From Gammaproteobacteria bacterium (lineage in GTDB: Bacteria; Pseudomonadota; Gammaproteobacteria; Steroidobacterales; Woeseiaceae), in NCBI GenBank assembly GCA_009937615.1, contig JAACFB010000002.1:1-64000 (forward strand): a stretch of 64,000 nucleotides of DNA, read 5' to 3'. The notes under the pieces are model-generated. The model was not told where the DNA came from, did no database searches, and worked only from the letters and a program-made list of their open reading frames with translations. Shown piece by piece: positions 8,063-17,080 of the stretch (position 1 is its first letter; every line of letters starts with the position of its first letter). The translations under genes were made by a program, and so were the position numbers.

Positions 8063-9543
8063 CCGACGTAGCGATAGTATTCGATGCCGAGGTCGGTGAA
8101 ATGACGCTCGTCGGTCGTGCCAACGTGCTCGATGACAAATTCGTTGTTCGGCACATAGTTCAGACCGGTTGGTTGGCGCCCATCATGCAGCGCCTTGTAT
8201 TGCTCGAAGTTCAGGTCGACGGCAAATTCCATGGTGTCACCGAAGCCTATGCGGCTCGTTGCTTCGCGCCACCGATCCGCCACGAAGAACGGAATGACCT
8301 CGGCGGCATCGCCGCTACCGTAACCGAGTGTCAGTATCTCCTCGCCGGCCTGCAGTGAATCTTCATCAAGCGCTTGCTCGAATCCGGCGGCCATCCAGGC
8401 CGGCAGCGCAGCCGTATACAGGTTGCCAAGGTCAAGCATCGTATCGCTGCCAAGCGCGAGCCGGTCGAGAATTTCACGGCGGAAGTGGCGCGAGGCGCGG
8501 AAAACGCGATACACGGCCATTGTCAGCGGATACGCCTCATGCTGGAGGCGATCGGGCTCGGCCAGTGCCGCTACGATTGGCTGGCTGTGCATTTCTGCAC
8601 GCAGCTGCTCCGGATCGATGCCGGCCTCGTAACAGTATGACGCGAGTTCAGCCCGATCGTCCGCGCGGCCCTGAAGCAGGGCAAACAGGTAGGAGACGGC
8701 CCAGCCGGTTTCCGGCATGCGCCGATACGGGCGATGCATGAACACGGTACGCAGGGAGCGAAAATAGTCGGCGGGATTGAGCTCGCGCTTGTCGTACATG
8801 TCGGTCAACGCGTGCAGGGTTTCATCGATGTAACAGGTCGTCGAATACTTGCCGTTGAATACCGGGAAATCCTGCACCTGGTGCGACTCTGAGCGATCCT
8901 GGCCGCAGAACCGTGACATGGGTTTGCGGAAATCCATGATTCGGTAGTCCGAAGCCGAACCGGACCGGGGCAGATCAACGATCGCAAGCGTTGGCTCTTC
9001 CTCGAGCAACATGGCGACGGCGCCTGCACCCTGGGTTGGTTCGCCGCTGCTGCCGCGAGCGTATTCGGCAATATCGGCGCAGACCACGATCGCCTGGCCG
9101 CCGGCGCCGTCGAGCGCCAGGTGCCGGATTGCCCCTTTCATGCCATACACGCCGCCCAGGCAGGCGTGCTTGAACTCAGGTACTTCGCAGCTTCTGGCGA
9201 TCGGTGGCTTGCCGCGTGCAACCAGCGCCCGGTCCACCATCCCTTTGACGATGATCGCGCCGGCCGAATTGTCCGTGCTCGACTCCGTTCCGAGACCGAG
9301 GAACTTTATCCGCGTAGGGTCAACGTCATACTGGTCGATCAGGCGCATGACCGCCGTCGCCGCCATCGTGTATACGCTTTGGTCAGGCCCGCGCACACGG
9401 AAGCTGCGCCCGACGACTTCGCGAACCTTAGGCCACTGCTGCCCGGTCCAGTCACACCAGTCCTCGAGCCAGACCCGGTACGGCGGTATGTAGGCGGCCA
9501 GGCCACTGATTCCGATGCGAGCTGATTGTCTGGATTGTTTCAT
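8059..9543 (-). CDS. mvaS: Hydroxymethylglutaryl-CoA synthase
   Basis: The 494-residue thiolase-fold enzyme condenses acetyl-CoA with acetoacetyl-CoA. In the chosen frame Glu87 (LGTESSTDNSAG), nucleophile Cys128 (FKHACLGGVYG) and His270 (VFMHRPYRRMP) make up the expected catalytic triad. The length is above the roughly 390 residues of Gram-positive MvaS and nearer that of longer HMG-CoA synthases. I place the start at the ATG at 9543 (MKQSRQSARIGISG); a TTG 54 bases upstream is in frame, but the extra residues look non-coding. It provides the substrate for the reductase domain encoded on the opposite strand. The stop is shared with idi through CTAG. Confidence 0.93.
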   Translation of the reverse strand: MKQSRQSARIGISGLAAYIPPYRVWLEDWCDWTGQQWPKVREVVGRSFRVRGPDQSVYTMAATAVMRLIDQYDVDPTRIKFLGLGTESSTDNSAGAIIVKGMVDRALVARGKPPIARSCEVPEFKHACLGGVYGMKGAIRHLALDGAGGQAIVVCADIAEYARGSSGEPTQGAGAVAMLLEEEPTLAIVDLPRSGSASDYRIMDFRKPMSRFCGQDRSESHQVQDFPVFNGKYSTTCYIDETLHALTDMYDKRELNPADYFRSLRTVFMHRPYRRMPETGWAVSYLFALLQGRADDRAELASYCYEAGIDPEQLRAEMHSQPIVAALAEPDRLQHEAYPLTMAVYRVFRASRHFRREILDRLALGSDTMLDLGNLYTAALPAWMAAGFEQALDEDSLQAGEEILTLGYGSGDAAEVIPFFVADRWREATSRIGFGDTMEFAVDLNFEQYKALHDGRQPTGLNYVPNNEFVIEHVGTTDERHFTDLGIEYYRYVG

Positions 9544-9601
9544 AGGCAGGATATTGTTCGGCTTCGGGATTTTAGTGTTCCGCGCCGTCCGCCACAACTA
9601 T

Positions 9602-10108
9602 CTATTCAACCGAAACCGTAATGATCTCCGACAGGACCGGCGGGTCGTGGGGGAGATGCCGATGGTCGCCCAGCAGCAGCTGCAGCGTGTGCTCGCCGGG
9701 ATCCAGTGACAGTTCGGTCGTGGTGCTGCCGTCGCCGAAGTGAACATGCTTTGCGTCAGCCGCGATCGGCTGCCCAAGGTCCGGCAGACCGGTATCAATG
9801 AGCAGGTGATGATGTCCCGAATAAGGGGTGTCGTCGCCGGCCTTGACGACCTGCATGCCCTCGATGCCAAACTCGATGATGACCGGGCTCGAGACCGTTT
9901 CGCCATCGGCCGGCGTTATGAAAAATGCGCGAGCGCCGGCTGCGGACGGCATCCGGGGTAGCGCTGCCACCTCTTGCTGAGCAGCCGGTGGCGCCGGCTC
10001 GGCTGCGGTCGTTGCATCGGGTTCCGGGCCGGCTTGCTGTCGGCCACAGCCGGAGAGAGCCAGTAAGGCTGTAGTAAGGAACATGAGCTGCGCCCTTCTG
10101 TCCTGCAT
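9602..10108 (-). CDS. DUF4399 domain lipoprotein
   Basis: A 168-residue exported protein. From the ATG at 10108 it starts MQDRRAQLMFLTTALLALSGC, a lipoprotein signal with the lipidated Cys at residue 21. A Pro/Ala/Glu-rich spacer follows, then a globular domain with YSGHHHLLID, HVHFGDGST and HTLQLLLGDHRHLPHDPPV, the His-rich signature of DUF4399. The clustered histidines suggest metal binding, which is inference. A TTG start 33 bases upstream is possible but would put extra residues before the lipoprotein signal. It follows the DUF3667 gene on the same strand and precedes mvaS by 58 bases. Its function is unknown. Confidence 0.82.
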   Translation of the reverse strand: MQDRRAQLMFLTTALLALSGCGRQQAGPEPDATTAAEPAPPAAQQEVAALPRMPSAAGARAFFITPADGETVSSPVIIEFGIEGMQVVKAGDDTPYSGHHHLLIDTGLPDLGQPIAADAKHVHFGDGSTTTELSLDPGEHTLQLLLGDHRHLPHDPPVLSEIITVSVE

Positions 10109-10181
10109 AACCGATCCCCTTGCGCTTGGAAACAAGGCCAATATTAAGGCTTTGTGGCCCGATTCACACGCTCAAATCCGT

Positions 10182-11561
10182 CTAAATCGAAAATGCCGCG
10201 ATTGCGAGCGCACCGAGCATCGTGGCAACAAATCCCGCGGCGTAGCTTACGGTCAGAGTAATGTACTTGAAAAGTGTTATCAGGCGGCCCTGACCGTAGA
10301 CCTTGCGCATGGCGACGAAGAGGTAAACGGGGATGTAGAAGGATATCGCGACCAGCGGCAGCACCACAGCGAATTCGGGTAGCGATAGCAGTGAACCCAG
10401 TCGGGCGTAAAGAATCTGTATCGTCAGTATCAGGAAGAAAAAAGCATGGAAGTGAACGAAAAACAGCAGGTGTTCGACGTAATAGCGCCGGGACAGCGGA
10501 TACAGCGCCTTGAGGATCAGGGCCATGAGCGGCAGCAGAACGATCAGCGCCGCCGGGACGTTGTCGAGCAGATTATCGAGCAGAGTCCGGCCGTCATCGA
10601 GTTGAGTGCGCTCGCATATGCGCTGCAGCCTTTCGGGCGTCAGGCGCCGGGCGAGCCAGCCCGGCATGTCGTCGATATCGCTTGCATCGAATTCGCAGCG
10701 CACCGCGGAATCGCTGGTGTCGGCCGATAGCGCTTCAAGCGCTCCATTGACATCGGAGGACGATTCTAAATGCAGGTTACCGACGACGACGGATCCCTCC
10801 CGCTCTATCTCGTCCAATACATGCTGTTTTCGGCGCTCGGCCTCACCGATCTGATCCTCGGGCGGCGTATCCCTGCCGCCTTCACTCATAGACACGCTCG
10901 CGGGTGCTTCAGGTTCGAATAGCACGCTGAGCTTCTCCCGCGGGTCGAAAAAAGCGACGAGGAAGAAAATCAGGCTCATTACGAGGTACATGCGAAACGG
11001 CGGCATGTAGCGGGCGCGGCGACCCTGTAAATAGTCATGAGTCAGGCGGCCTGGCCGGAATGTCAGCGGGACCAGGGTTTGCCACAGTCGGGAGTCGATT
11101 TCGAAAAGATCGCCAAAAGCGTCTGTGATCAATTCCCAGAGGCTGATCAGACGGCTGCGCGATCGCTGTCCGCAGGTTCCACAGTACTGGCCGCGCAGGC
11201 GCGCGCCGCAGTTCAGGCAGTCAGGCGAATCTCCCAGCGGGAAATCCCGCGCATCGTCTTCACGCAGTACCCTGTCGCCAAACGTGACTTGTTCGCCAAA
11301 GGCCGCCGCGATCCCGGTTTCGATATCGGCACTCTCGACCTCGACGAAGTCGTTAATCGCGTCGTCGACGACCTCGTACTGGCAGACGCGGCCCGCGCGG
11401 CCGGTCCCGTCACCTGGTACCACAAATGCCCGACAATCGGTGATCCCGGCTTTTTGGAGAGACTCTCGCGTCCGGACTTCGAGCCAGGCATCGAAATCGG
11501 CGAGGTTCTCCTGGTCCACGAAGAAGGTCACTTCGTAGATGGGCCCTTGTCGTCTTGGCAT
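10182..11561 (-). CDS. DUF4286-DUF3667 fusion membrane protein
   Basis: A 459-residue protein in two parts. The first 100 or so residues (PIYEVTFFVDQENLADFDAWL...) match the soluble DUF4286 ferredoxin-like fold. A zinc-ribbon-like segment (CLNCGARLRGQYCGTCGQRS) then leads into a DUF3667 region with the conserved DSRLWQTLVPLTFRPGRLTHDYLQGRRARYMPPFRMYL stretch, given here only as landmarks, followed by a hydrophilic domain of about 120 residues and four or five membrane helices near the end. The four cysteines are intact, so a zinc site is plausible. It starts nine bases after the fadE stop, so it is probably co-transcribed with fadE. No function is established for either domain. Confidence 0.8.
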   Translation of the reverse strand: MPRRQGPIYEVTFFVDQENLADFDAWLEVRTRESLQKAGITDCRAFVVPGDGTGRAGRVCQYEVVDDAINDFVEVESADIETGIAAAFGEQVTFGDRVLREDDARDFPLGDSPDCLNCGARLRGQYCGTCGQRSRSRLISLWELITDAFGDLFEIDSRLWQTLVPLTFRPGRLTHDYLQGRRARYMPPFRMYLVMSLIFFLVAFFDPREKLSVLFEPEAPASVSMSEGGRDTPPEDQIGEAERRKQHVLDEIEREGSVVVGNLHLESSSDVNGALEALSADTSDSAVRCEFDASDIDDMPGWLARRLTPERLQRICERTQLDDGRTLLDNLLDNVPAALIVLLPLMALILKALYPLSRRYYVEHLLFFVHFHAFFFLILTIQILYARLGSLLSLPEFAVVLPLVAISFYIPVYLFVAMRKVYGQGRLITLFKYITLTVSYAAGFVATMLGALAIAAFSI

Positions 11562-11570
11562 AGTAGTCGG

Positions 11571-14123
11571 TCAGGCCGTGTTGGCTTTTTGCTTGCTCTT
11601 TGCTTTCTTCTGGGTGCCGGGCTGGTTCTCTGTCGGTTGAACGGTCGCCGTGACCCGGTCTGACGCGCTAGTTGAACGCGCCAGCTCATGCGGGGCGAAA
11701 TCGTCTACCGACAGCAATTCGCCAACTTTTAGATCATAGTCCCGAAGCGCGTTGGCTTCTTCTCCGCTGATCACACCGGCGCGTTCGGCTTCGGTTATTT
11801 GCGCGGCCAGGTACTCGGAGTTGATCAGTCCCTCCTTTCGAGCCTGCTTCAGCCGGCGCTCGAGCGGCGCCAGCTTTTGTGACAACTCGAGCGCCTCCTG
11901 CAACAGACCGAGCGGATTCTCCGGCTCGAGGGTCGTGTAAGCCTGCTGACTCAATCGTTCGCGAGCCTCGCCAGGAACGGTCACGAGCTGGACAACCTTG
12001 CGGGCGATATCGTCGGATGGTGCCGAATAGGTTCTGCCGCGAGGAAAGATAAAGATTCTCAGGAATGCCGCAGCCCATCGGTTCGGAAGATTCCTGAGGA
12101 ACGCGTGCAGCGACTCCTGCGCTTCATACATCAGCGTGCGAACCGACCATTCGACAAGCGGCAAATCGGTCGCGCGGCGACCCTGGTTTTCAAAGTGCTT
12201 GAGTACGCAGGACGCCAGGTACATGGCGCTCAGTACGTCACCGAGACGGGCGGACAAAAGCTCGCGCTTCTTCAGTGCGCCACCAAGTGTCAGCATGGCG
12301 AAGTCCGACGCCAGCGCAAATGCCGCGCTGTAGCGATTTATGTTCTGGTAATAGCGCCGGGTCGGCGTATTCAGTGGCACCCGGCTGAACTTGGCGTGCG
12401 TCAACGCGAGGAAGAAGGACCGTGCCAGGTTGCTGATCCCATAGCCGAGATGGCCGAACAGTGCCTTGTCGAATTCGATCAGGCCTCGATCCGTATCCTC
12501 GTCGGCAGCGGACTGCAGTTCGCGCAGCACAAACGGATGACATCGTATGGCGCCCTGCCCGTAGATGATCAGGCTGCGGGTCAAGATGTTCGCCCCCTCG
12601 ACCGTTATCGCGATCGGTGTCGCCATGAAGGCGCGGCCCACATAGTTTTTCGGCCCGAGCATGATGGCCTTGCCGCCGTGAACATCCATCGTGTCGTTAG
12701 CGACCTTGCGAGCGAGTTCAGTGCAGTGGTACTTGAGAATCGCAGATGGCACGGCGGGTTTTTCACCCTGGTCGATAGCGCCGGAGGTTACCGAAACGGC
12801 AGCATTCATGACGTACGTGTAACCGGCGATGCGCGTCAGCGCCTCGCCGACACCTTCGAAATTGGCGATCGAGGTATTGAATTGCTTGCGGATGGTCGTA
12901 TAGGCACCGGAGCTGTAGGCGGCTGCCTGGCCGCCGCCCGCCGCCGTCGACGGCAATGTGATCGCGCGGCCCACGGACAGCAGTTCGACGAGCATCTTCC
13001 AGCCTTTACCGGCCATCTCCTGGCCGCCGATTATGACGTCGAGTGGCACGAAAACGTCCTTGCCCGAGGTCGGTCCGTTTTGAAACGGGATGCTCATCGG
13101 GTGATGGCGCCGGCCGACCTCAACGCCCGGGGTGTCCGTCGGAATCAATGCGGCGGTGATGCCATACTCATCTTGCTCACCGATCAGGTGGTCCGGATCG
13201 TAAAGCTTGAACGCCAGGCCCAGGACCGTGGCGATAGGCGCAAGCGTGATGTAGCGCTTGCTCCAGTTCAGGCGTATGCCGACGATCTGTTCGCCGTTCC
13301 AGTCGCCTTTGCAAACGACGCCGGTATCGATCAGCGACGCGGCGTCGGAGCCCGCTGCGGTCGAAGTCAGCGCAAAACACGGTATCTCGGTGCCCGCCGC
13401 AAGGCCGGGCAGATACCGTTCTTTTTGTTCATCCGTGCCATAGTGCAGCAGGAGCTCTGCGGGACCGAGCGAATTGGGCACGCCGATCGTCGACGAGGCG
13501 ACCGGACTGCGGCTCGCCAGCTTGGTAATCACCATCGAATTCGCGTACGCGGAAAACTCGAGACCGCCGTACTGCTTCGGAATAATCATCGCGAAAAATC
13601 GTTTTTCGATTATGAAGTCCCACACCCGCTTTGGCATATCGGCCCGCACATGCCCGATTTCCCAGTCATCGAGCATTCTGCAAAGGTCTTCGCACGGACC
13701 GTCGATAAACGCTTGCTCTTCTTCAGACAGAGAAGGAGCCGGGAAAGACATGAGCCTGTCCCAGTCCGGCATGCCCGAAAACAGCTCGCCGTCCCACCAG
13801 ACGCTACCGGCCTCGAGGGCTTCGCGTTCCGTATCCGACATCGTCGGCAGCATCTTTCGGTAGATATCGAGGGCCGGCTTCGTAATCTTGTCGCGGCGAA
13901 GCTCGTCGAGGTTCAGAACGATCATTACGGCCAAAGCAGCCCAAAGCGGCAGCACCCAGAGCCACCACCAGCCACCGCCAGCCGACGCATAGATCGTGTA
14001 GCCCAGAATGGCGATGCAGGCGGCGATTGTCGAGGTGCGCAGGTTGATGCGCTGATAGGCCAGGTAGATACCACCGCCAAAAAACAGCAGCAACCAGAAC
14101 AGACTAGGGAAAAAACTGGACAA
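11571..14123 (-). CDS. fadE: Acyl-CoA dehydrogenase FadE
   Basis: The 850-residue product is the long FadE-type flavoprotein that performs the first step of fatty acid beta-oxidation. Three hydrophobic helices occupy about residues 5-70. The acyl-CoA dehydrogenase core follows with FALTSTAAGSDAASL, the middle-domain PFQNGPTSGKDVFVPLD and a C-terminal helical region (MDVHGGKAIMLGPKNYVGRAF). The last 280 residues correspond to the FadE-specific DUF1974 domain. The tail is Lys/Gln/Ala-rich. E. coli FadE is 814 residues. The start is a TTG at 14123 preceded by GAGGTAGGA; there is no better ATG. The DUF3667 gene follows at nine bases. Membrane association through the N-terminus is expected. Confidence 0.93.
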   Translation of the reverse strand: MSSFFPSLFWLLLFFGGGIYLAYQRINLRTSTIAACIAILGYTIYASAGGGWWWLWVLPLWAALAVMIVLNLDELRRDKITKPALDIYRKMLPTMSDTEREALEAGSVWWDGELFSGMPDWDRLMSFPAPSLSEEEQAFIDGPCEDLCRMLDDWEIGHVRADMPKRVWDFIIEKRFFAMIIPKQYGGLEFSAYANSMVITKLASRSPVASSTIGVPNSLGPAELLLHYGTDEQKERYLPGLAAGTEIPCFALTSTAAGSDAASLIDTGVVCKGDWNGEQIVGIRLNWSKRYITLAPIATVLGLAFKLYDPDHLIGEQDEYGITAALIPTDTPGVEVGRRHHPMSIPFQNGPTSGKDVFVPLDVIIGGQEMAGKGWKMLVELLSVGRAITLPSTAAGGGQAAAYSSGAYTTIRKQFNTSIANFEGVGEALTRIAGYTYVMNAAVSVTSGAIDQGEKPAVPSAILKYHCTELARKVANDTMDVHGGKAIMLGPKNYVGRAFMATPIAITVEGANILTRSLIIYGQGAIRCHPFVLRELQSAADEDTDRGLIEFDKALFGHLGYGISNLARSFFLALTHAKFSRVPLNTPTRRYYQNINRYSAAFALASDFAMLTLGGALKKRELLSARLGDVLSAMYLASCVLKHFENQGRRATDLPLVEWSVRTLMYEAQESLHAFLRNLPNRWAAAFLRIFIFPRGRTYSAPSDDIARKVVQLVTVPGEARERLSQQAYTTLEPENPLGLLQEALELSQKLAPLERRLKQARKEGLINSEYLAAQITEAERAGVISGEEANALRDYDLKVGELLSVDDFAPHELARSTSASDRVTATVQPTENQPGTQKKAKSKQKANTA

Positions 14124-14205
14124 CTATCCTACCTCTGAGTAATTCGTTAATCGTTACAGCAAACCCTATCACCGCGGCGAGGGACGTACCATCGACTGCG
14201 TCATA

Positions 14206-15183
14206 TCAGAGCAGCGCTTCGACGGCAGATCGTTCCTCACGTAGTTCGACCTCGGTCGCCTGCATCCGTTCGCGACTAAATTCGTCGATGTTCAGGTCCT
14301 GAACGATTTCATAGTCACCGGCGCGGCATCGGACCGGGTACGAGTAAATGATTCCGGGCGCGATGCCGTAACTGCCATCAGATGGAACACCCATGCTGAC
14401 CCAGTTATCTTCGGCAGTTCCAAGCGACCAGTCATGCATGTGATCGATTGCGGCCGACGCAGCAGAGGCGGCCGATGAGGCGCCGCGTGCCTTGATGATC
14501 GCGGCGCCCCGCTGCTGCACGATCGGAATAAACTCACCGGCCAGCCAATCCCGATCCACGAGGTCGAGCGCCGCCACGCCATTGACCGTTGCATGAAACA
14601 CGTCCGGATACTGCGTGGCCGAGTGGTTGCCCCAGATCGTCATGCAGCGAACGTCACTGACATGGTTGCCGGTTTTTGCAGCGAGCTGGGCAATGGCGCG
14701 ATTATGGTCGAGTCGCGTCATCGCCGTGAACTGCCGCGGATCAATGTCCGGGGCATTGCTGCTCGCAATCAGTGCATTGGTATTGGCCGGATTGCCGACG
14801 ACGAGGACCCGAATGCTGGCACTTGCATGATCGTTGATAGCTTTACCCTGCACGGAAAATATCTGCGCGTTTGCTTCAAGAAGATCGTTGCGCTCCATGC
14901 CGGGGCCACGCGGCCGGGCGCCGACGAGTAACGCGAAATCGGAGTCGTTGAACGCCACGTTCGGATCGTCGGTGGCAACGGTACCTGCCAGCGTGTCGAA
15001 CGCGCAGTCGTCAAGTTCCATAACGACGCCCTCGAGTGCGGGCAGCGCCGGTGGAATCTCGAGCAACTGCAATATAACGGGCTGATCCTCGCCGAGCATT
15101 TGCCCGGAAGCAATTCGAAAGGCAAGCTGGTAGCCGATCTGGCCGGCAGCCCCGGTGATCGTAACGCGAACTGGTGGTTTCAT
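14206..15183 (-). CDS. mdh: Malate dehydrogenase
   Basis: The 325-residue NAD-dependent enzyme interconverts malate and oxaloacetate in the citric acid cycle. The N-terminal nucleotide loop is GAAGQIG (residues 11-17). [17 protein letters not shown] is the substrate loop, VGNPANTNA follows, and [13 protein letters not shown] carries the catalytic His. This is the LDH-like cytosolic type found in many beta- and gamma-proteobacteria. I start at the ATG at 15183, which has AGGA about eight bases upstream; an ATG 24 bases earlier is in frame but adds only a short basic extension. It stands alone, 82 bases upstream of fadE on the same strand. Confidence 0.94.
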   Translation of the reverse strand: MKPPVRVTITGAAGQIGYQLAFRIASGQMLGEDQPVILQLLEIPPALPALEGVVMELDDCAFDTLAGTVATDDPNVAFNDSDFALLVGARPRGPGMERNDLLEANAQIFSVQGKAINDHASASIRVLVVGNPANTNALIASSNAPDIDPRQFTAMTRLDHNRAIAQLAAKTGNHVSDVRCMTIWGNHSATQYPDVFHATVNGVAALDLVDRDWLAGEFIPIVQQRGAAIIKARGASSAASAASAAIDHMHDWSLGTAEDNWVSMGVPSDGSYGIAPGIIYSYPVRCRAGDYEIVQDLNIDEFSRERMQATEVELREERSAVEALL

Positions 15184-15269
15184 TTTTTTTCCTGCGTGAA
15201 TCTTCAATGGTCAATCGCGCCGGGATTCTAGCATCGGCAGAGCCTTACGGCACGGTTCACGACTCTCGG

Positions 15270-15875
15270 TTATTGCGTACCGGCGCGAGGAAAGGCTTCG
15301 GCGAGTAGCTCCCTTTGCTCCTCGGCTTCGGCGAGAAAACCGTTTTTTTCGAGACGTTCAATGCACGCGAGCCAGGTCTCGACCGACCTTCGGGTCTCAT
15401 CATCGCAGTCCTGCGCTGCTGTCTCGCCAAGGTCTCCGGCATCGCGTGCCGTTCCGGTACCCGTTTTCTCGGAACTCCTGCTCTCAGGCATCCGTAACGC
15501 CGACGGTGCAGCGCGCTTCGGCTGCAGTGCTGCGGGCAGGGCGTCTGTCGTGGCGGTATCGGTGCTGAATTCACTTTCGCTCGATGGAGCATCTGCGGTG
15601 CCGGGCGGGAGACCTGGTGGCAACGTCTCGGGCCCGGGTAACCGGGTTAGCTGCAGCGTAATGGCCAGGCACAGCATGATCATTGCGGCCCAGGCGAGCG
15701 GCCTCGTCCAGCGCCTTGATCGTGCGTAGCCGCTTCGTGCCGCTCTTTTCGCGTCCTTTAGCACCTGGGTGTCCAGGTGGTCGGGCGTCTGCTCCTGGGC
15801 CAGCTCACGATAGAGACTCGACACTTCCCTGTGCTGTTCTGTCTCGATCCTGGCCTGTTCGCGCTCGTCGCTCAT
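15270..15875 (-). CDS. Single-pass membrane protein, probable sigma-factor partner
   Basis: A 201-residue protein with a charged cytoplasmic N-terminus (about 60 residues, rich in Glu, Gln, Arg), one membrane helix (PLAWAAMIMLCLAITLQLT, about residues 63-81) and a long Pro/Ser/Thr/Ala-rich periplasmic part ending in a short helical, acidic domain. Its ATG overlaps the sigma-factor stop (ATGA at 15872-15875), so the two are translationally coupled. That arrangement and topology suit an anti-sigma or sigma-regulating protein, but no Cys/His anti-sigma zinc motif is present and I do not recognise the family. Confidence 0.7.
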   Translation of the reverse strand: MSDEREQARIETEQHREVSSLYRELAQEQTPDHLDTQVLKDAKRAARSGYARSRRWTRPLAWAAMIMLCLAITLQLTRLPGPETLPPGLPPGTADAPSSESEFSTDTATTDALPAALQPKRAAPSALRMPESRSSEKTGTGTARDAGDLGETAAQDCDDETRRSVETWLACIERLEKNGFLAEAEEQRELLAEAFPRAGTQ

Positions 15876-16507
15876 AGTGTTTCCGCCGGCTCATTCATCG
15901 CATCACGAAGTTTTTTTACGGCATAGCGAAGTCGGCTTTTGGCTGTTTCCCGCTTGCAGCCGGTGATGCTGGCAATTTGTTCCAGGCTGAATCCCGCCTC
16001 CTCGTAAAGCAGAAAAACGTCGCGCTGTTCGTCGGGAAGCCCTTGCAAAGCGGCTTCGAGGCGCCGTCGCGCCAGTCTGCGTTCCGTCGCTGTCTCCGGC
16101 TGTTCGCCCGGGTGTGGTTGACTCTCCGGTTCGATGTCGATGGTCTGGGCATGGCGCTTGTTGCTGCGCACGTAATCGATAAAGCAGTTCTGAGCTACCC
16201 GGAAAAGAAACGTCGTGAACCTGGCGGTTGGGCGATAGTCAGCGCGCGCCTTGATGATCTTGCTCCAGACCTCCTGAAACAGGTCCTCGGCTGCGGCACG
16301 ATGCTGGCAGCGTCTTAACAGGTATCGGTAAAGCGCGTCATTATGACGGCGATACAGCGTCTCGAACGCGGCGATGTCGCCATCCTGGTAGCGCAGCATT
16401 AGTGCACTGTCTGCAGGCGCCCGATCCATGGGCCGAGCATAGGCGACGCCGGCCACTCGCGAAAGCGGCAGACCGTCTGAGACGAGCGATTCTGAGGCTG
16501 CGACCAT
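15872..16507 (-). CDS. ECF RNA polymerase sigma factor
   Basis: A 211-residue sigma-70 family member. Region 2 runs from LMLRYQDGDIAAFETLYRRH through AAAEDLFQEVWSKII; region 4 includes LQGLPDEQRDVFLLYEEAGFSLEQIA and a helix-turn-helix (GCKRETAKSRLRYAVKKLR). The start is uncertain: the ATG at 16507 has a purine-rich GGGAG very close, while an ATG at 16429 (MDRAPADSALML) better matches the usual N-terminus of the family. It overlaps the downstream membrane protein gene, its likely regulator. No target promoter was identified. Confidence 0.9.
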   Translation of the reverse strand: MVAASESLVSDGLPLSRVAGVAYARPMDRAPADSALMLRYQDGDIAAFETLYRRHNDALYRYLLRRCQHRAAAEDLFQEVWSKIIKARADYRPTARFTTFLFRVAQNCFIDYVRSNKRHAQTIDIEPESQPHPGEQPETATERRLARRRLEAALQGLPDEQRDVFLLYEEAGFSLEQIASITGCKRETAKSRLRYAVKKLRDAMNEPAETL

Positions 16508-16666
16508 GCTCCCGTGCTTTTCTGGATTCCGCTATCGACCGCGGACGGGATGCCGCCGAGCGCCAGTAAGCGAACACAAATTGTTGATAATCAACGTTTT
16601 TCAGTGAACTGCACTATGTATTAACGATCCCGAGCGGCGTTTTGGGTTAGCCGCAGAACAAAAAGC

Positions 16667-16694
16667 TTGCAAATTGTTTAATTAGTGTTATAGT
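16667..16694 (+). promoter_or_regulatory. Sigma-70-like promoter for the small membrane protein / gntR region
   Basis: TTGCAA (16667-16672) and TATAGT (16689-16694) are separated by 16 bases in an A+T-rich stretch inside otherwise G+C-rich sequence. The pair lies 45 bases upstream of the ATG at 16740, and no other gene lies between. It matches the consensus well at both hexamers. Confidence 0.6.
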
Positions 16695-16739
16695 TAACTA
16701 CAACACCAGATCACTAAGGTGAATTCGAGGAGAATTCCG

Positions 16740-17042
16740 ATGAAAGGCTCACTGGGGCAGCACATGAACGAAGTCGTCAGCCTCGCGATCATGGCATTGA
16801 TGGTCGTTGCACTGATTGCAGGGCAGGCGGACGCGACGATGCATGCCAAGGTAAAGAGCGATGCTCATTTTTCGGCGACAGACCTGGTTGCGATCCTCGA
16901 AACGGAATCAGAGCCTGCGACGACCCGCGCCGACGTGGTCATCCGGTTGAACCTGGATCGCATCATCGGGGCCGATGCCGCGAGCCGAGCGGTCGATTTG
17001 ATCGGCGAGCTTATTGACATTCAATTGACGACCGATGAGTAG
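16740..17042 (+). CDS. Small single-pass membrane protein of unknown function
   Basis: A 100-residue product from the ATG at 16740, which has a strong GAGGAG at the right distance. After a short N-terminus there is one hydrophobic segment (VVSLAIMALMVVALIAGQADA) that could be an uncleaved helix or a signal peptide ending in ADA-TM. The remaining 65 residues are a small soluble domain with alternating hydrophobic and acidic residues (VVIRLNLDRIIGADAASRAV). I do not recognise the family. It precedes the GntR/ABC operon by 117 bases and may be part of that unit. Confidence 0.7.
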   Translation: MKGSLGQHMNEVVSLAIMALMVVALIAGQADATMHAKVKSDAHFSATDLVAILETESEPATTRADVVIRLNLDRIIGADAASRAVDLIGELIDIQLTTDE

Positions 17043-17080
17043 ATTGCAGGCTCTCGAAATGCCGCAGGGTCATTTATTTT

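Noticed and set aside
12105-14138. 677-codon open frame on the plus strand
   Set aside because: It is fully antisense to fadE, whose product has all family motifs; the frame is the usual shadow of G+C-rich coding sequence and its translation is low-complexity, Arg/His/Asp-rich.
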